This document shows positions 11,215-24,439 of a DNA stretch of 64,000 nucleotides, in pieces. Below the pieces are notes generated by a model. That model had not been told where the DNA came from. It was given only the letters and a program-made list of their open reading frames with translations, and did no database searches. The stretch spans positions 85,460,938 to 85,524,937 of the forward strand of contig OW121743.1 in assembly GCA_933228675.1 (NCBI GenBank), written 5' to 3'. Source of the DNA: Stomorhina lunata (lineage: Eukaryota; Arthropoda; Insecta; Diptera; Rhiniidae). Each line of letters starts with the position of its first letter. The first letter of the stretch is position 1. The position numbers were made by a program, and so were the translations under genes.

Positions 11215-12705
11215 AATTTCTTTTAAAAACATTTTGTATATACAATTTTATAGAAAAATTTTCGGTGTGAAATTTTTATAGAAAAATTTTAGGTATAAAA
11301 TTTTTATAGACAAATTTTCGGTGTAAAATTTTTACAGAAAAATTTTCGGTGTGAAATTTTTATAGAAACATTTTCAGTGTGAAATTTTTATAGAAAAATT
11401 TTCGGTGTGAAATTTTTATAGAAAAATTTTAGGTGCGAAATTTTTATAGAAAAATTTTAGGTGCGAAAATTTGATAGAAAAATTTTAGGCGCGAAATTTT
11501 TATAGAAAAATTTTAGGCGCAAAATTTTTATAGAAAAATTATCGGTACCAAAGTTTTATAGAAAAAATTTTCTGTACCAAATTTTTATACAAAAATTTTC
11601 GGCATAAAATTTTTATAGAAAAATTTTCGGTCTCAAATTTTTATAGAATAATTTTCGGTATAAAATTTTTATAGAAAATTTTTCGGTACAAAAATTTCTA
11701 TACAAAAATTTGCTGTCTAAAATTTTTATAGAAAAATTTTCGGTATAAAATTTTTATAGAAAAATTTTCGGCATAAAATTTTTATAGAAAAATTTCGGTA
11801 TAAAATTTTTATAGAAAAATTTTCTGTATAAAATCGGTATAGAAAAATTTTTGGTATACAATTTTTATAGAACAATTTCTATAGAAAAATTTTTATACCG
11901 AAATTTTTTCTATAGAAAAATTTTTATACGGAAATTTTTTCCTTATACCGAAATTTTTTCTATAGAAAAAATTTTATACCGAAATTTTTTCTATAGAAAA
12001 AATTTTATATTGAAATTTTTTCTATAGAAAAAAATTTATATTGAAATTTTTTCTATAGAAAAAATTTTATATTGAAATTTTTTCTATAGAAAAAAATTTT
12101 ATATTGAAATTTTTTCTATAGAAAAAATTTTATATTGAAATTTTTTCTATAGAAAAAATTTTATATTGAAATTTTTTCTATAGAAAAAATTTTATATTGA
12201 AATTTTTTCTATAGAAAAAATTTTATATTGAAATTTTTTCTATAGAAAAAATTTTGTATTGAAATTTTTTCTATAGAAAAAATTTCAATATAAAATAGAA
12301 AAAATTTCAATACAAAATTTTTTCTATAGAAAAAATTTTATATTGAAATTTTTTCTATAGAAAAAATTTTATATTGAAATTTTTTCTATAAAAAAAATTT
12401 TATATTGAAATTTTTTCTATAGAAAAAATTTTATATTGAAATTTTTTCTATAGAAAAAATTTTATATTGAAATTTTTTCTATAGAAAAAATTTTATATTG
12501 AAATTTTTTCTATAGAAAAAATTTTATATTGAAATTTTTTCTATAGAAAAAATTTTATATTGAAATTTTTTCTATAGAAAAAATTTTATATTGAAATTTT
12601 TTCTATAGAAAAAATTTTATATTGAAATTTTTTCTATAGAAAAAATTATATTTCTATAGAAAAAATTTCGACATAAAATTTTTTCTATAGAAAAAATTAT
12701 ATCGA
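11215..12705. repeat. Palindrome-core minisatellite M1 (28-bp then 31-bp units)
   Basis: The left part (to about 11880) has 28-bp units of the TTTTTATAGAAAAATTTTCGG type with variable G/T/C linker bases. The right part has 31-bp units of TTTTTTCTATAGAAAAAA plus a linker reading TTTATATTGAAA, strongly homogenised from about 12000 to 12640. At about 12276-12325 two linkers appear in the reverse orientation (TTTCAATATAAAA). The linker changes abruptly at about 11880, so two arrays sharing the same core are joined. Confidence 0.93.
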
Positions 12706-13131
12706 ATGTTCTCGTAGTTTGGAAATGAACCATAGATGAGCATTTAAATGAAGTTTTACTTTTCGATATATTTCTTCAAGCCTCGTGAAATTTTAGTCAC
12801 TGTGCATTATTTTTTTTTATAAGGCAAATTTATTATTCCAATTGTGTTTAATGTGATTTAGACACTTAAATAAAACAAAAAACACAACAAGAAAATAGAC
12901 ACTTAAACTCAAGTGCGTATGATGCAATTAAAAAAATTTGTAAACAAATTCAAAATAAACAAATTCAAATGACACTTGGTAAACGCAGACACACAGACGG
13001 ACATAAAATATATAAGCGAAAAATTCACTTAAAAAAGATGTGATTTCAAACTGAAATGTCAAACAACATTCACAACAAATGTCCAGTGAACTTAAAAGTT
13101 TGAATTAAAAAAAGGGATGAATATTAAAAAA
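12706..13131. other. Unique spacer, no gene seen
   Basis: Ordinary AT-rich sequence between the minisatellite and the Helentron-like cluster. Confidence 0.45.
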
Positions 13132-13931
13132 AAACAAGTCAGAAAGTACTATAGTCGGTCAAGCTCGACCATACGATACCCTTCACCACTAAGATCAAAG
13201 GTGTTCTTTTTCCTTTATAAAGAAAAACATTTGCTAAATTTTACCATCATACAAACATTTTCTCAAAAATTATATATTTCAGCTTTTTCCGTCATTTGGA
13301 CTTATATGAGTGCTATGGTCAAATGTGGACTGATTATCTCGAAATTTGGCAACTTAATTACAGTTGTTACAAGAATTATGTATACAAAAATAAACTTAAA
13401 ATTAACATTATCTTTATTATCTTCAGATTTAAGAGAGTTTTAGTGATTTTTGTCCCATTTAATGCGTTTTGACACATAAGTTTGTATGGTAGCTATGGTC
13501 AAATGTGGACCGATTTCATACAGTGATTTAAATTTACATAAGCAATATTTGTTTTGAATTTCATGGAAAAATATTGATATTTGTGGCCAATATATCAATT
13601 CCGGGAAGTGGGACCTATGGGAGGTACCATAAATAATATACCAATTTTGACCAATTTCAATAGCCATGGTCCCACTACCATAAAAATTATCTGTGCCAAA
13701 TTTCATCAAATTATCTTTAGAATTGCGACCTGTAGTTTGATTACAAGGTTTACATGGGGTCCAGCCAGCCAGACGAACGGACGAACGGACTGACATAGCT
13801 AAATCGACTCAGAAAGTGATTCTAAGCCTATCGGTATACGAAACGGTGGGTCTAAGACAAATATTTCTATGCGTTACATACATCATCACAAACTTATAAT
13901 ACCCTTTCCATCTATGGTTTTGAAGGGTATA
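13132..13931 (-). mobile_element. DINE-1/Helentron-like element, copy H8 (first of a tandem trio)
   Basis: Near full-length. Plus-strand start AAACAAGTCAGAAAGTACTA; stem-loop GTCGGTCAAGCTCGAC; ATACCCTTCACCAC box; microsatellite with ACGGACGAACGGACTGAC near 13775; end box TTTTGAAGGGTAT. The body motifs TATGGTCAAATGTGGAC and GTTTGTATGG..GCTATGG occur twice, suggesting an internal duplication in the family consensus. The next copy follows at once in the same orientation. Confidence 0.85.
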
Positions 13932-14710
13932 CAAAGAAGTAAGAAAGTGCTATAGTCGGTCAAGCCCGACCATACGATACCCTTCACTACTAAGATCAAA
14001 GGTGCTAAATTTTGCCATCATATAAACATTTTCTCAAAACTCATATATTTAAGCTGTTTCAGTCATTTGGACTTATATGAGAGCTAGGGTCAACTGTGGA
14101 CTGATTATCTCGAAATTTGGCAAATTGTTTACAGTTGTTTTACAAAAATTATGTAATCAAAAAATAAACTTAATATTCTCTTTATCTTTAGATTTACGAG
14201 CGTTTTAGTGATTTTTGTCTCATTTAGTGCGTTTCTAAAAAAGAGTTTGTATGGGAGCTATGGTCAAAAGTGGACAGATTTCAACGAAATTTTGTACAGT
14301 GATTTTAATTTATATATTTTTTTCTAAATTTCATGAAAAAATATTGATATTTGTGAGCAATATATCAATTCCGGGAAGTGAGACCTAGGGGAGGTACCAT
14401 AAATAATGGACCGATTTTGACCAATTTCAACAGCCATGGTGCCACTATCATAAAAATTATCTGTGCTAAATTTCATCCAATTATCTTTAGAATTGCGACC
14501 TGTACTTTGATTACAAGGCTTACATGTGGGTCCAGCCAGCCAGCCAGACGGGCGGACATACGGATGGACTGACATCGCTAAATCGACTTGGAAAGTTATT
14601 CTAAGCCTTTTGGTATACTAAAAGGTGGGTCTATGACGAATATTTCTATGCATTACATACATCAGCACAAAGTTATAATACCCTTTCCACCTATGGTGGT
14701 GAAGGGTATA
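13932..14710 (-). mobile_element. DINE-1/Helentron-like element, copy H9 (second of trio)
   Basis: Starts with AAGAAGTAAGAAAGTGCTA directly after H8 and ends with GGTGGTGAAGGGTAT at 14709. Body order is the same as H8, with a small deletion near the start (the CTTTTTC..TATAAAG segment is missing after AAGGTG). Confidence 0.85.
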
Positions 14711-15314
14711 TAAACAAGTAAAAAAGTGCTATAGTCGGTCAAGCCCGACCATACGATACCCTTTACCACTAACTTAAATATCAAATATGGACAGATTATC
14801 TCGAAATTTGACAATTTGTTTGCAGTTATCTTTTGATTTACGAGCGTTTTAGTGATTTTTGTCTCATTTAGTGCGTTTCAAAAAAAGAGTTTGTATGGGA
14901 GCTATGGTCAAATGTGGACCGATTTCAACGAAATTTTGTAAAGTGATTTTAGTTTATATAAGCAGTATTTGTTTTTAATTTCATGAAAAAATATTGATAT
15001 TTGTGAAGAATATAACAATTCCGGGAAGTGGGACATATGGGAGGTACCATAAGTAATGAACCGATTATGACGAAAAAATGATCTTTGCTAAATTTCATCA
15101 AATTTACCTTAGAATTACGACCTGTAGTTTGATTACAAGGTTTACATGGGGTCCAGCCAGCCAGACGGACGGACGGACATCGCTTAATCGACTCAGAAAG
15201 TGATTCTAAGCCTATTGGTATACTAAAAGATGGGTCTAAGACAGATATTTTTATGCGTTACATACATCAGCACAAACTTATAATACCCTTTTCACCTAAG
15301 GTGGTGAAGGGTAT
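14711..15314 (-). mobile_element. DINE-1/Helentron-like element, copy H10 (third of trio)
   Basis: Starts with TAAACAAGTAAAAAAGTGCTA right after H9 and ends with GGTGGTGAAGGGTAT at about 15313. It is shorter because of internal deletions after ACCACTAACTTAAATATC and around 14820. Its microsatellite contains GACGGACGGACGGAC. Confidence 0.82.
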
Positions 15315-16779
15315 ACTAAGATGGATAGAACATAGTAAACTTATGGAACATCCTGAAAGAGGTCAAACTAAGAAATTTCTGAAAAATATTAAGTTTTCTC
15401 ATCAGGTGCGCTTTTGTTCTAAAAAAAAAATAAAAGACAAAATTAAGATAATAAAAAAATTTACTCGCCCAGATGGACAGACAAAACGGATGGACAGACA
15501 ATTATACAGTTCATAAACTTAATTTTTTTTTCTACTTTTTTTAAGGTGAAATTTAAAACCTCTTGTGAATTCATGATCATGCCTCTCTCTTTACTGAATT
15601 ACCAGTTTGATCATCGATATTGACACTTTACTTTTTCTTCTGTCAAACAACAAGTACAAAAAATCTGTTGTCATCTTCTTTGAAAAAAAATAAAGTGTCA
15701 ATTGTTTTAAAAATGATTTTCTGGCCTTCTTTTGCTTTAAGTATGATCAGTGATCAATTTATGTAACCAAAAGTTATCGAGTACTTAAGTGTAAGTACGT
15801 GTGTGTCTTCTTTGAAATCCTGTGTGATCACTTCACTCTCTTCTCCATTCTCTGCTTCATTGCTCTCTGTTTTCTTTTATAGCATCCTGAGGAAGTCAGG
15901 TGTTTAATTGTTTCCGTTTAAGTTGATATCTTCTGTTTATTTTTTTCATTCATTCTTTTGTTTCTTGTTATTGATTTTTATACACTTGTTTTTTACGATC
16001 CTTTCCATTATTTTTTCTCTTTAATTTTTTTTATTATCTCTTTATTTTCATTGATTTTTTTTATTGTTATGTTTCATTGTGGTTTTGCTCACACTTGATC
16101 TTGTTTGATAAATGTTTTATCATTTATGTGACATCTTTGGTTTTTTCACTCTCTGTCTGGTTGTTTTTTTTTTATTGAAATGTTTTTACATGAGCAAAAT
16201 TTTAATGATATTGATTTCATTATTTTGAGATTTTTTTTTCTATTTAATTAACTTATTCCTACAATTGTTTGAGAAAACAAACGGATGTCTAGTGACTGAT
16301 CTTATTGTTTTAATATTTATCTTAAACGAGTGTTTGTTAAATAAAAACAATGATGATGATCATGATTATTTTGGGAATTCCCATTAAAGTTGCTGTTTTT
16401 TTTTATTGCTCGTCTTTTATATTGGTAGTCAGTCGTCAGTGTGGTCATGATCAGTTAATTTAAATATTTCTAATGAAAAGAAAACATTTTTATTGATTGT
16501 GGTGTTGAATCATTAAGGATGTGAGATTAGTTTGCGTCAGAGGTGTTGACGTTTTACGCAAGTAAATTCCTAGCACTTGTTCCACTTCATTTTGCTCTAA
16601 ACACTGGATGGATACAATGCATCCCCAGATAAACCGGGTACCACTTTTAGATCTAGTTCTTTGAATATGATCTCCCAATTTTAGTAGTGGAACTTATCTA
16701 AAACTCCTTGTCGATCTATGGTCACGATACCCGGTTGAAATGAAACAACATGGAGCTCCTGCTCTACCCGTGATTGTAG
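15315..16779. other. Unique AT-rich sequence, no gene seen
   Basis: Rich in T homopolymers. A short GGACAGAC motif at about 15475-15495 resembles the element microsatellite but has no element around it. Confidence 0.45.
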
Positions 16780-17420
16780 GTCTATAGAAAAAATTTTATA
16801 TGGAAATTTGTTTCTATAGAAAAAATTTTAAATGGAAATTTTGTCTATAGAAAAAATTTTATATGGAAATTTTTTCCATAGAAAATATTTTATAGGAAAT
16901 TTTTTCTATAGAAAAAATTTTATATGGAAATTTTTTCTATAGAAAAAATTTTATATTAAAATTTTTTCTATAGAAAAACATTTATATGGAAATTTTTTCT
17001 ATAGAAAAAATTTTATATGGAAATTTTATAGAAAAAATTTTATATCGAAATTTTTTCTATAGAAAAAATTTCCATATACAATTTTTTCTATAGAAAAAAT
17101 TGTATATGGAAATTTTTTCTATAGAATAAATTGTATATGGAAATTTTTTCTATAAAAAAAATTTTATATGGAAATTTTTTCTATAGAAAAAATTTTATAT
17201 GGAAATTTTTTCTATAGAAAAATTTGTATTTTTCTATAGAAAAAATTTTGATGGAAATTTTTTCTATAGAAAAAATTATATATGGAATTTTTTTCTATAG
17301 AAAAAATTTTTTATGGAATTTTTTTCTATAGAAAAAATTTTTTATGGAATTTTTTTCTATAGAAAAAATTTTTTATGGAATTTTTTTCTATAGAAAAAAT
17401 TTGTATGGAAATTTTTTCTA
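16780..17420. repeat. Palindrome-core minisatellite M2 (31-bp units)
   Basis: Units of TTTTTTCTATAGAAAAAA with the linker TTTATATGGAAA. A single inverted linker (TTTCCATATACAA) lies at about 17068-17085. The right part shifts to a shorter linker (TTTTTTATGGAA). Confidence 0.92.
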
Positions 17421-17429
17421 TATGAATTA

Positions 17430-17476
17430 CATTACATATTGAATTCTAATTATTCATGTGTTTTCAATCATCTATA
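17430..17476 (+). repeat. 47-bp unique segment duplicated at 20157-20203
   Basis: The 47 bases from CATTACATATTGAATTC to CAATCATCTATA recur exactly at 20157-20203, beyond the right edge of the minisatellite. Here they interrupt the array. Confidence 0.9.
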
Positions 17477-17504
17477 TGGATATATTTTTTTTTTAATTTG
17501 ACAT

Positions 17505-19195
17505 GGAAATTTTTTCTATAGAAAAAATTTTATATGAATATTTATTCTATAGAAAAAATTTTATATGGAAATTGTTTCTATAGAAAAAAATTTATATGGA
17601 CATTTTTTCTATAGAAAAAATTTTATATGGACATTTTTTCTATAGAAAAAATTTTATATGGAAATTTTTTCTATAGAAAAAATTTTATATGGAAATTTTT
17701 TCTATAGAAAAAATTTTATATGGAAATTTTTTCTATAGAAAAAATTTTATATGAATATTTTTTCTATAGAAAAAATTTTATATGGAAATTTTTTCTTTAG
17801 AAAAAAATGTATATGGACATTTTTTCTATAGAAAAAATTTTATATGGAAATTTTTTCTATAGAAAAAATTTTATATGGAAATTTTTTCTATAGAAAAAAT
17901 TTTATATGGAAATTTTTTCTATAGAAAAAATTTTATATGGAAATTTTTTCTATAGAAAAAATTTTATATGGAAATTTTTTCTATAGAAAAAATTTTATAT
18001 GGAAATTTTTTTCTATAGAAAAAATTTTATATGGAAATTTTTTCTATAGAAAAAATTTTATATGGAAATTTTTTCTATAGAAAAAATTTTATATGGAAAT
18101 TTTTTCTATAGAAAAAATTTTATATGGAAATTTTTTCTATAGAAAAAATTTTATATGGAAATTTTTTCTATAGAAAAAATTTTATATGGAAATTTTTTCT
18201 ATAGAAAAAATTTTATATGGAAATTTTTTCTATAGAAAAAATTTTATATGGAAATTTTTTCTATAGAAAAAATTTTATATGGAAATTTTTTCTATAGAAA
18301 CAATTTTATCTGGAAATTTTTTCTATAGAAAAAATTTTATATGGAAATTTTTTCTATAGAAAAAATTTTATATGGAAATTTTTTCTATAGAAAAAATTTT
18401 ATATGGAAATTTTTTCTATAGAAAAAATTTTATATGGAAATTTTTTCTATAGAAAAAATTTTATATGGAAATTTTTTCTATAGAAAAAATTGTATATGGA
18501 AATTTTTTCTATAGAAAAAATTGTATATGGAAATTTTTTCTATAGAAAAAATTTTATATGGAAATTTTTTCAATAGAAAAAATTTTATATGGAAATTTTT
18601 TCAATAGAAAAAATTTTATATGGAAATTTTTTCTATAGAAAAAATTTTATATCGAAATTTTTTCTATAGAAAAAATTTTATATCGAAATTTTTTCTATAG
18701 AAAAAATTTTATATCGAAATTTTTTCTATAAAAAAAATTTTATACAGAAATTTTTTCCATAGAAAAATTTGTATTTTTCTATAGAAAAAATTTTGATGGA
18801 AATTTTTTCTATAGAAAAAATTTTATATAAAATTTTTTCTATAGAAAAAATTATATATGGAATTTTTTTCTATAGAAAAAATTTTTTATGGAATTTTTTT
18901 CTATAGAAAAAATTTTTTATGGAATTTTTTTCTATAGAAAAAATTTGTTATGGAATTTTTTTCTTTAGAAAAAATTTTTTATGGAATTTTTTTCTATAGA
19001 AAAAATTTTTATGGAAATTTTTTCTATAGAAAAAATTTTTATGGAAATTTTTTCTATAGAAAAAATTTTTATGGAAATTTTTTCTATAGAAAAAATTTTT
19101 ATGGAAATTTTTTTCCATAAATTTTATATGGGAATTTTTTCTATATAGAAAGAATTTATTATCAAAGTTTTTTGTATAGAAAAAAATTTTTGATA
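17505..19195. repeat. Palindrome-core minisatellite M3 (31-bp units)
   Basis: About 54 units with the same TTTATATGGAAA linker as M2, highly homogenised between 17820 and 18600. Variant units with ATATCGAAA linkers appear near 18640-18720. Shortened TTTTTTATGGAA units follow at 18850-19120, as in the right part of M2, so M2 and M3 are probably duplicated copies of one array. Confidence 0.92.
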
Positions 19196-19329
19196 TGCTT
19201 GATATCACTTTGAAAGATTTCATATAAATGGAATATAGTTAGACCCCTCGGACAATATCCCTCCAAACAATGTCGCTAGACACAAGCTTTCCAGCCATTG
19301 AAGTAACTAATCTATTATGGGGTGCTCAT
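19196..19329. other. Short unique spacer
   Basis: No feature recognised. Confidence 0.4.
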
Positions 19330-19908
19330 GAGTAATTTCCGGGAGTGGTTTTTATACCAAAGCAATGGTTAAGTGTAGATAGATTTTGCAAAATTTTATA
19401 CACTGCCCGGTATCCATAAAAACTTTCACACACAGCCTGACAGTTATAAAAATGTATCACATCTACTATAATTTTATATTTATTAGCATTTAACTGGCTT
19501 CTGAGGATAAATTTATATGGGAATTATGCTAAAATGTGGATCGATTCCCATAAAATTTGTAAACTTACAAATAGTTGCAAAAAACTTCTCGGCTGCAAAT
19601 GAGGTTGTCATATCTATTAAAATTAAATTTAATTTATCAGTATTAAAGTGATTTCTGGGACGGGGTTATGTGGGAGCTATAATCAAATATGAACCGATGA
19701 ACCAAGTTTAGGCCCTATACAGTTTTCACCTGACGGACAGACAGACACAAACCCATATATTTCTTACTAGTTTTTCTGTTTTCTATGTTGTTTATGTGGG
19801 TGGTATAGTCAAACCGTGAAGCGAGAAAGTCAGACAGACAGACAGGCAGGCAAACAGACAAACAGACAGACAGACAGATAGACCGACAGACAGACAGACA
19901 AATAGACC

Positions 19909-19954
<46 letters not shown>

Positions 19955-20045
19955 AATACAGACAGACAGACAGACAGACAGATGAACAGACAGATGAACA
20001 TCGCTCGTTCGTTTTAGCGATACAGTATATATGGGTATCCTTTTT
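19330..20045 (-). mobile_element. Divergent Helentron-like element, copy H11
   Basis: Only weakly similar to the other copies, but motifs occur in the family order: GGGAGCTATAATCAAATATG, ACCGATGAAC, then a long GACA-type microsatellite, then ACATCGCTCGTTCGTTTTAGC, which matches the 'GACATCGCTAAATCGA' block. Clear terminal boxes were not found, so its boundaries are approximate. Confidence 0.45.
19831..19995. repeat. (CAGA)n microsatellite
   Basis: About 160 bases of CAGACAGA tetranucleotide repeats with occasional interruptions such as GATAGACC and AAATAGACC. It corresponds in position to the microsatellite segment of the Helentron-like family. The minus-strand cysteine/leucine/serine-rich open frame across it is a microsatellite artefact. 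Confidence 0.9.
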
Positions 20046-20156
20046 AAGCCAATATTATATGAGAGTTAGAAACGAAACGACAATCTTATTTTTGATGGTG
20101 GGTATAAAAACCTACTTTTCAAATGTATGGGGTCCCCTAATGAATTTGAGTATTTT

Positions 20157-20203
20157 CATTACATATTGAATTCTAATTATTCATGTGTTTTCAATCATCT
20201 ATA
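20157..20203 (+). repeat. Second copy of the 47-bp duplicated segment
   Basis: Identical to 17430-17476. It lies in unique sequence right of the array. Confidence 0.9.
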
Positions 20204-21589
20204 GGTAACATATCTGCTCTAAATGCATTTATTAATCAACATTTATAAACAAAATATATATTAAAAAGTATTTTATTTTCGTAATTTTAACTAAAAGCAT
20301 TTGGTTTAATCGAAATTTTTTGTTACTGAGAAGGGGACTATTCCTATGCCCCTGAAGCATACTTTTGTATAGGTTTGTTGTAAGCACCTTTTCACATTTT
20401 ACTACCTATTGTACATGTGTAAAAAAAAATTTTCTCTTTCAGATGTTTCTAAAAAAAACTATAAACTATTTTTAAAAATTATTTTGTTTTTACTCATAAT
20501 TCAATAATATTGCCTATATATAAATATGCATTCTGAATTACGAGTAAGTTACGTTAAAATCCATTTAATATGCATTTGACCAGCAGCTAAAACAACATTT
20601 ATAGTTCACTATAGCTTTAGAATATTAATTGGAAGCGTCATAATAACAAATAAAAACAAAGCAACAACAACGACACGCTCCAAGAACTCAATAAATATAT
20701 AAAAAAAATTTAAATCTATAAATGCAAAAGCCTGAGTAAAAATTAAAACATTTCACAGTTAATCATAAATATTTCATAGCTTCTAAAGGTGATTACACCA
20801 GAGTTTAAAATATCTAGTCAATACTTAAACTAAGACTCAAACGTCACCTTCGAAATCGAATCGAAAAAAAACAAATTGAAAAATACAAACAAAGACAGCA
20901 GCAGCACTAAATAAATTACTGACTGCAATACAAACAATAGCAACAACAGCAACAATTGCTACCAACAGGTATCAAAAGATCACTCGGCAACGATTTAATG
21001 TGAGCGCTTCTTTACTGCATACATCGTTACGATCAATCCAAACAACAAAATCGTCTTTAATATGAACACGAAAGCAATCAAGACCAATCAATGGCTGAAC
21101 TCCTATGAGCAGCCATTGGGTTTTGTAAAAAGCAATAAAATACAACCTAAACTTAAATACAAAATCTAAGCTTTAAATATAAAATCAATATTACGAAACT
21201 TTTTCATTTGATCGAACTGAAAAAGAATTGAACTAAAATGAAGACTTGTATTGAAACGATTCCATAAATGATTAATCCAAAGAAAAAATTTAAGTATAAA
21301 AACTACAGCCATTATAAAGTTTGAAATCAAGAATAATGAAAAAAAGCATTTGATAATAAAAAATGATCAGCCAGCAACCACCATCATCAAACAACCAGTC
21401 ATATTGCAGTAGTTGAGCCAACCATTCGATCAGACCGAAATCAATGCATTCACACAAAGAGAAATAAAAAACAAAAATAAATATGGACTAATTTTATTTG
21501 TAGTAGTTGGGCTATACAACAAATATTAATCAAAAGTTAAAGGAATCATTTGATATATTTGAAACAATTTTACAAAAATTTATTTAAAG
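20204..21589. other. Unique sequence, no gene seen
   Basis: AT-rich with CAA/CAG-rich patches (for example ACAGCAGCAGCAC near 20896). No supported reading frame or repeat. Confidence 0.45.
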
Positions 21590-23330
21590 AAACAATTTTA
21601 ACCAAAATTTTTCTATAGAAATAATTTTTACCAAAATTTTTCTATAGAAACAATTTTCTATATTTACAAAATTTTTCTATGGAATCAATTTTTATCAAAA
21701 TTTTTTAGAGAAACACTTTTTATCAAAATTTTTTAAAGAAATAATATTTATCAAAATTTTTCTCTAGAAACATTTTTTAGCAATTTTTTTTTTATAAAAA
21801 CAATGTTTACCAAAATTTTTCTATAGAAATAATTTTTATCAAAATTTATCGATAGAAAAAATTTGTACCAAAATGGTTCGATAAAAACAATTTTTACCAA
21901 ATTTTTCTATGGAAAAATTTTTACCAAAAATTTTCCTATGGAAAAAATTTTTACCAAAAATTTTTTTATAGAAACAATTTTTACCAAAATCTTTCTATAG
22001 AAACAATTTTTACCAAAATTTTTCTATAGAAACAATTTTTACCACAATTTTTCTATAAAAACAATTTTTACCAAAATTTTCCTATAGAATTATTTTTTAC
22101 CAAAATTTTTCTATCGAAAAAATTTGTACCGAAATTTTTCTATCGAAAAAATTTGTACCGAAATTTTTCCATCGAAAAAATTTGTACCGAAATTTTTCTA
22201 TAGAAAAAATTTGTACCGAAATTTTTCTATAGAAAAAATTTGTACCAAAAATTTTTTATAGAAAAAATTTGTACCAAAAATTTTCTATAGAATAAATTTG
22301 TACCAAAATTTTTCTATAGAATAAATTTGTACCAAAATTTTTCTATAGAAAAAATTTGTACCGAAATTTTTCTATAGAAAAAATTTGTACCGAAATTTTT
22401 CTATAGAAAAATTTGTACCGAAATTTTTCTATAGAAAAAATTTGTACCGAAATTTTTCTATAGAAAAAATTTGTACCGAAATTTTTCTATAGAAAAAATT
22501 TGTACCGAAATTTTTCTATAGAAAAAATTTATACCGAAATTTTTCTATAGAAAAAATTTGTACCGAAATTTTTCTATAGAAAAAATTTGTACAGAAATTT
22601 TTCTATAGAAAAAATTTGTACAGAAATTTTTCTAAAGGAAATTTTTCTATAGAAAAAATTTGTACCGAAATTTTTCTATAGAAAAAATTTGTACCGAAAT
22701 TTTTCTTTAGAAAAAATTTGTACCGAAATTTTTCTATAGAAAAAATTTGTACCGAAATTTTTCTATATAGAAAAAATTTGTACCGAAATTTTTCTATCGA
22801 AAAAATTTGTACCGAAATTTTTCTATCGAAAAAATTTGTACCGAAATTTTTCTATAGAAAAAATTTGTACCGAAATTTTTCTATAGAAAAAATTTGTACC
22901 AAAAATTTTTTATAGAAAAAATTTGTACCAAAAATTTTCTATAGAATAAATTTGTACCAAAATTTTTCTATAGAAAAAATTTGTACCGAAATTTTTCTAT
23001 AGAAAAAATTTGTACCGAAATTTTTCTAAGGAAAAAATTGTACCGAAATTCTTCTATAGAAAAAATTGGTACCGAAATTTTTCTATAGAAAAAATTGGTA
23101 CCGAAATTTTTCTATAGACAAAATTTGTACCGAAATTTTTCTATAGAAAAAATTTGTACCGAAATTTTTCTATAGAAAAAATTTGTACCGAAATTTTTCT
23201 ATAGAAAAAATTTGTACCGAAATTTTTCTATAGAACAATTTTAACCAAAACTTTTCTATAGAAACAATTTTTACCAAAATTTTTCTACGAAAACAATTTT
23301 TAAAAAGAATTTCTATCGAAAGAATTTTTG
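21590..23330. repeat. Palindrome-core minisatellite M4 (29-bp units)
   Basis: About 60 units. The edges carry ACCAAAATTTTTCTATAGAA units with CAATTTTT linkers. The centre (22100-23220) is homogenised to TTTTTCTATAGAAAAAATTT plus a GTACCGAAA linker. The central variant differs from its edges, which is the pattern expected for expansion from inside an older array. Confidence 0.92.
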
Positions 23331-24439
23331 ACTATTTTTTTTTCAACGATTTAACTCCTTTATCTATCTGCTCTCAAAAGTTCATTTACTAAATACTTAT
23401 AAATTTTAAATTTATGTACATGTGATCAAATATAAATAACTGAGTGATCGCCAAAGTTACTTGAATGTCTTGACTTTATGTCCGTCTTTTCGTTCGTTCA
23501 TCCCTTCCGTCTCTTTTCCGATCTTATGTCCGTCCTTATACAAAATGGTCTAGAGGTGATCGTGGTGGCTGTTGCCGCACTGTCCAAGAAATCAATTGCT
23601 GATTTATGCAAATATTTGTTGGCCTATGCAATCACCAGACATTTACATGATACTTCGATTAAAACAACAAGACAATTTTAAATTATTTATAATAAGAATT
23701 AAAATTAAAAGCAAAATAAAAGGCATTGAACGATCGCAAAATATCAGTGATCGTAAGCGCTGAAGTGGGGTCTACGCTACAAAAAAAAAATAAAAACAAA
23801 AGAACGCAATAACAAATTTTTGAATAAGAAATAAAATTACATAATTTTCAAAAAATTTACAAAATTAAAAATACAGCATAAATTTAATACTAACGATCGG
23901 CCAAGATCACTTTGTATATCTTAAAGTATAAAGCTCAAATTTAAAATGTGATTTTAAGATAGGAATTAAAACCTTTTATATCTAAAATGAAAACCACCAA
24001 ATGCTAATTTAATTTAACTAAAATAGTTCTTTGTCCCCTTTGATTCCAGATCATTTGATTTGCTCTCTAAACGAACGAATGATCTTTGATTTTATGGTCT
24101 CTTTTTCCATTTTTTTTATCGAACGATTTCTTAGGCCTATTATTTAAGAATTTCATTAAAATTGCCGCAAATTGAGAACAATGGAAATTTTTAAATTCTT
24201 ACGGAGACAAGAAAATTTAAAACGGAATTTAGGTATCATTAGGGTTAAAATTTGTATAAAATTATTTCGTATTATCACAGAAATTAAAAATACAAGAATT
24301 CTTAGGCAAAAGCTAAAGAAATGTAAATTAACTTAAATTAAATTATGGAAAATGCAGAAATCATTGAAATTCTTTAAAATGATTTAATTAAACTAAAAAG
24401 ATTTAATTGTAACGTAGTCTCAGTTTTAGAGATTGTTCA
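23331..24439. other. Unique sequence, no gene seen
   Basis: Short open frames at 23478-23763 show no recognisable family and no supporting signals. Nothing is called. Confidence 0.45.

Noticed and set aside
13117..13796. Open frames of 108 and 118 codons on both strands
   Set aside because: They lie inside Helentron-like copy H8 and are not conserved in frame among the other copies. The family is non-coding.
19792..20001. Cysteine-rich minus-strand frame (CLSVCLSV repeats)
   Set aside because: Produced by the CAGA microsatellite; not a protein gene.
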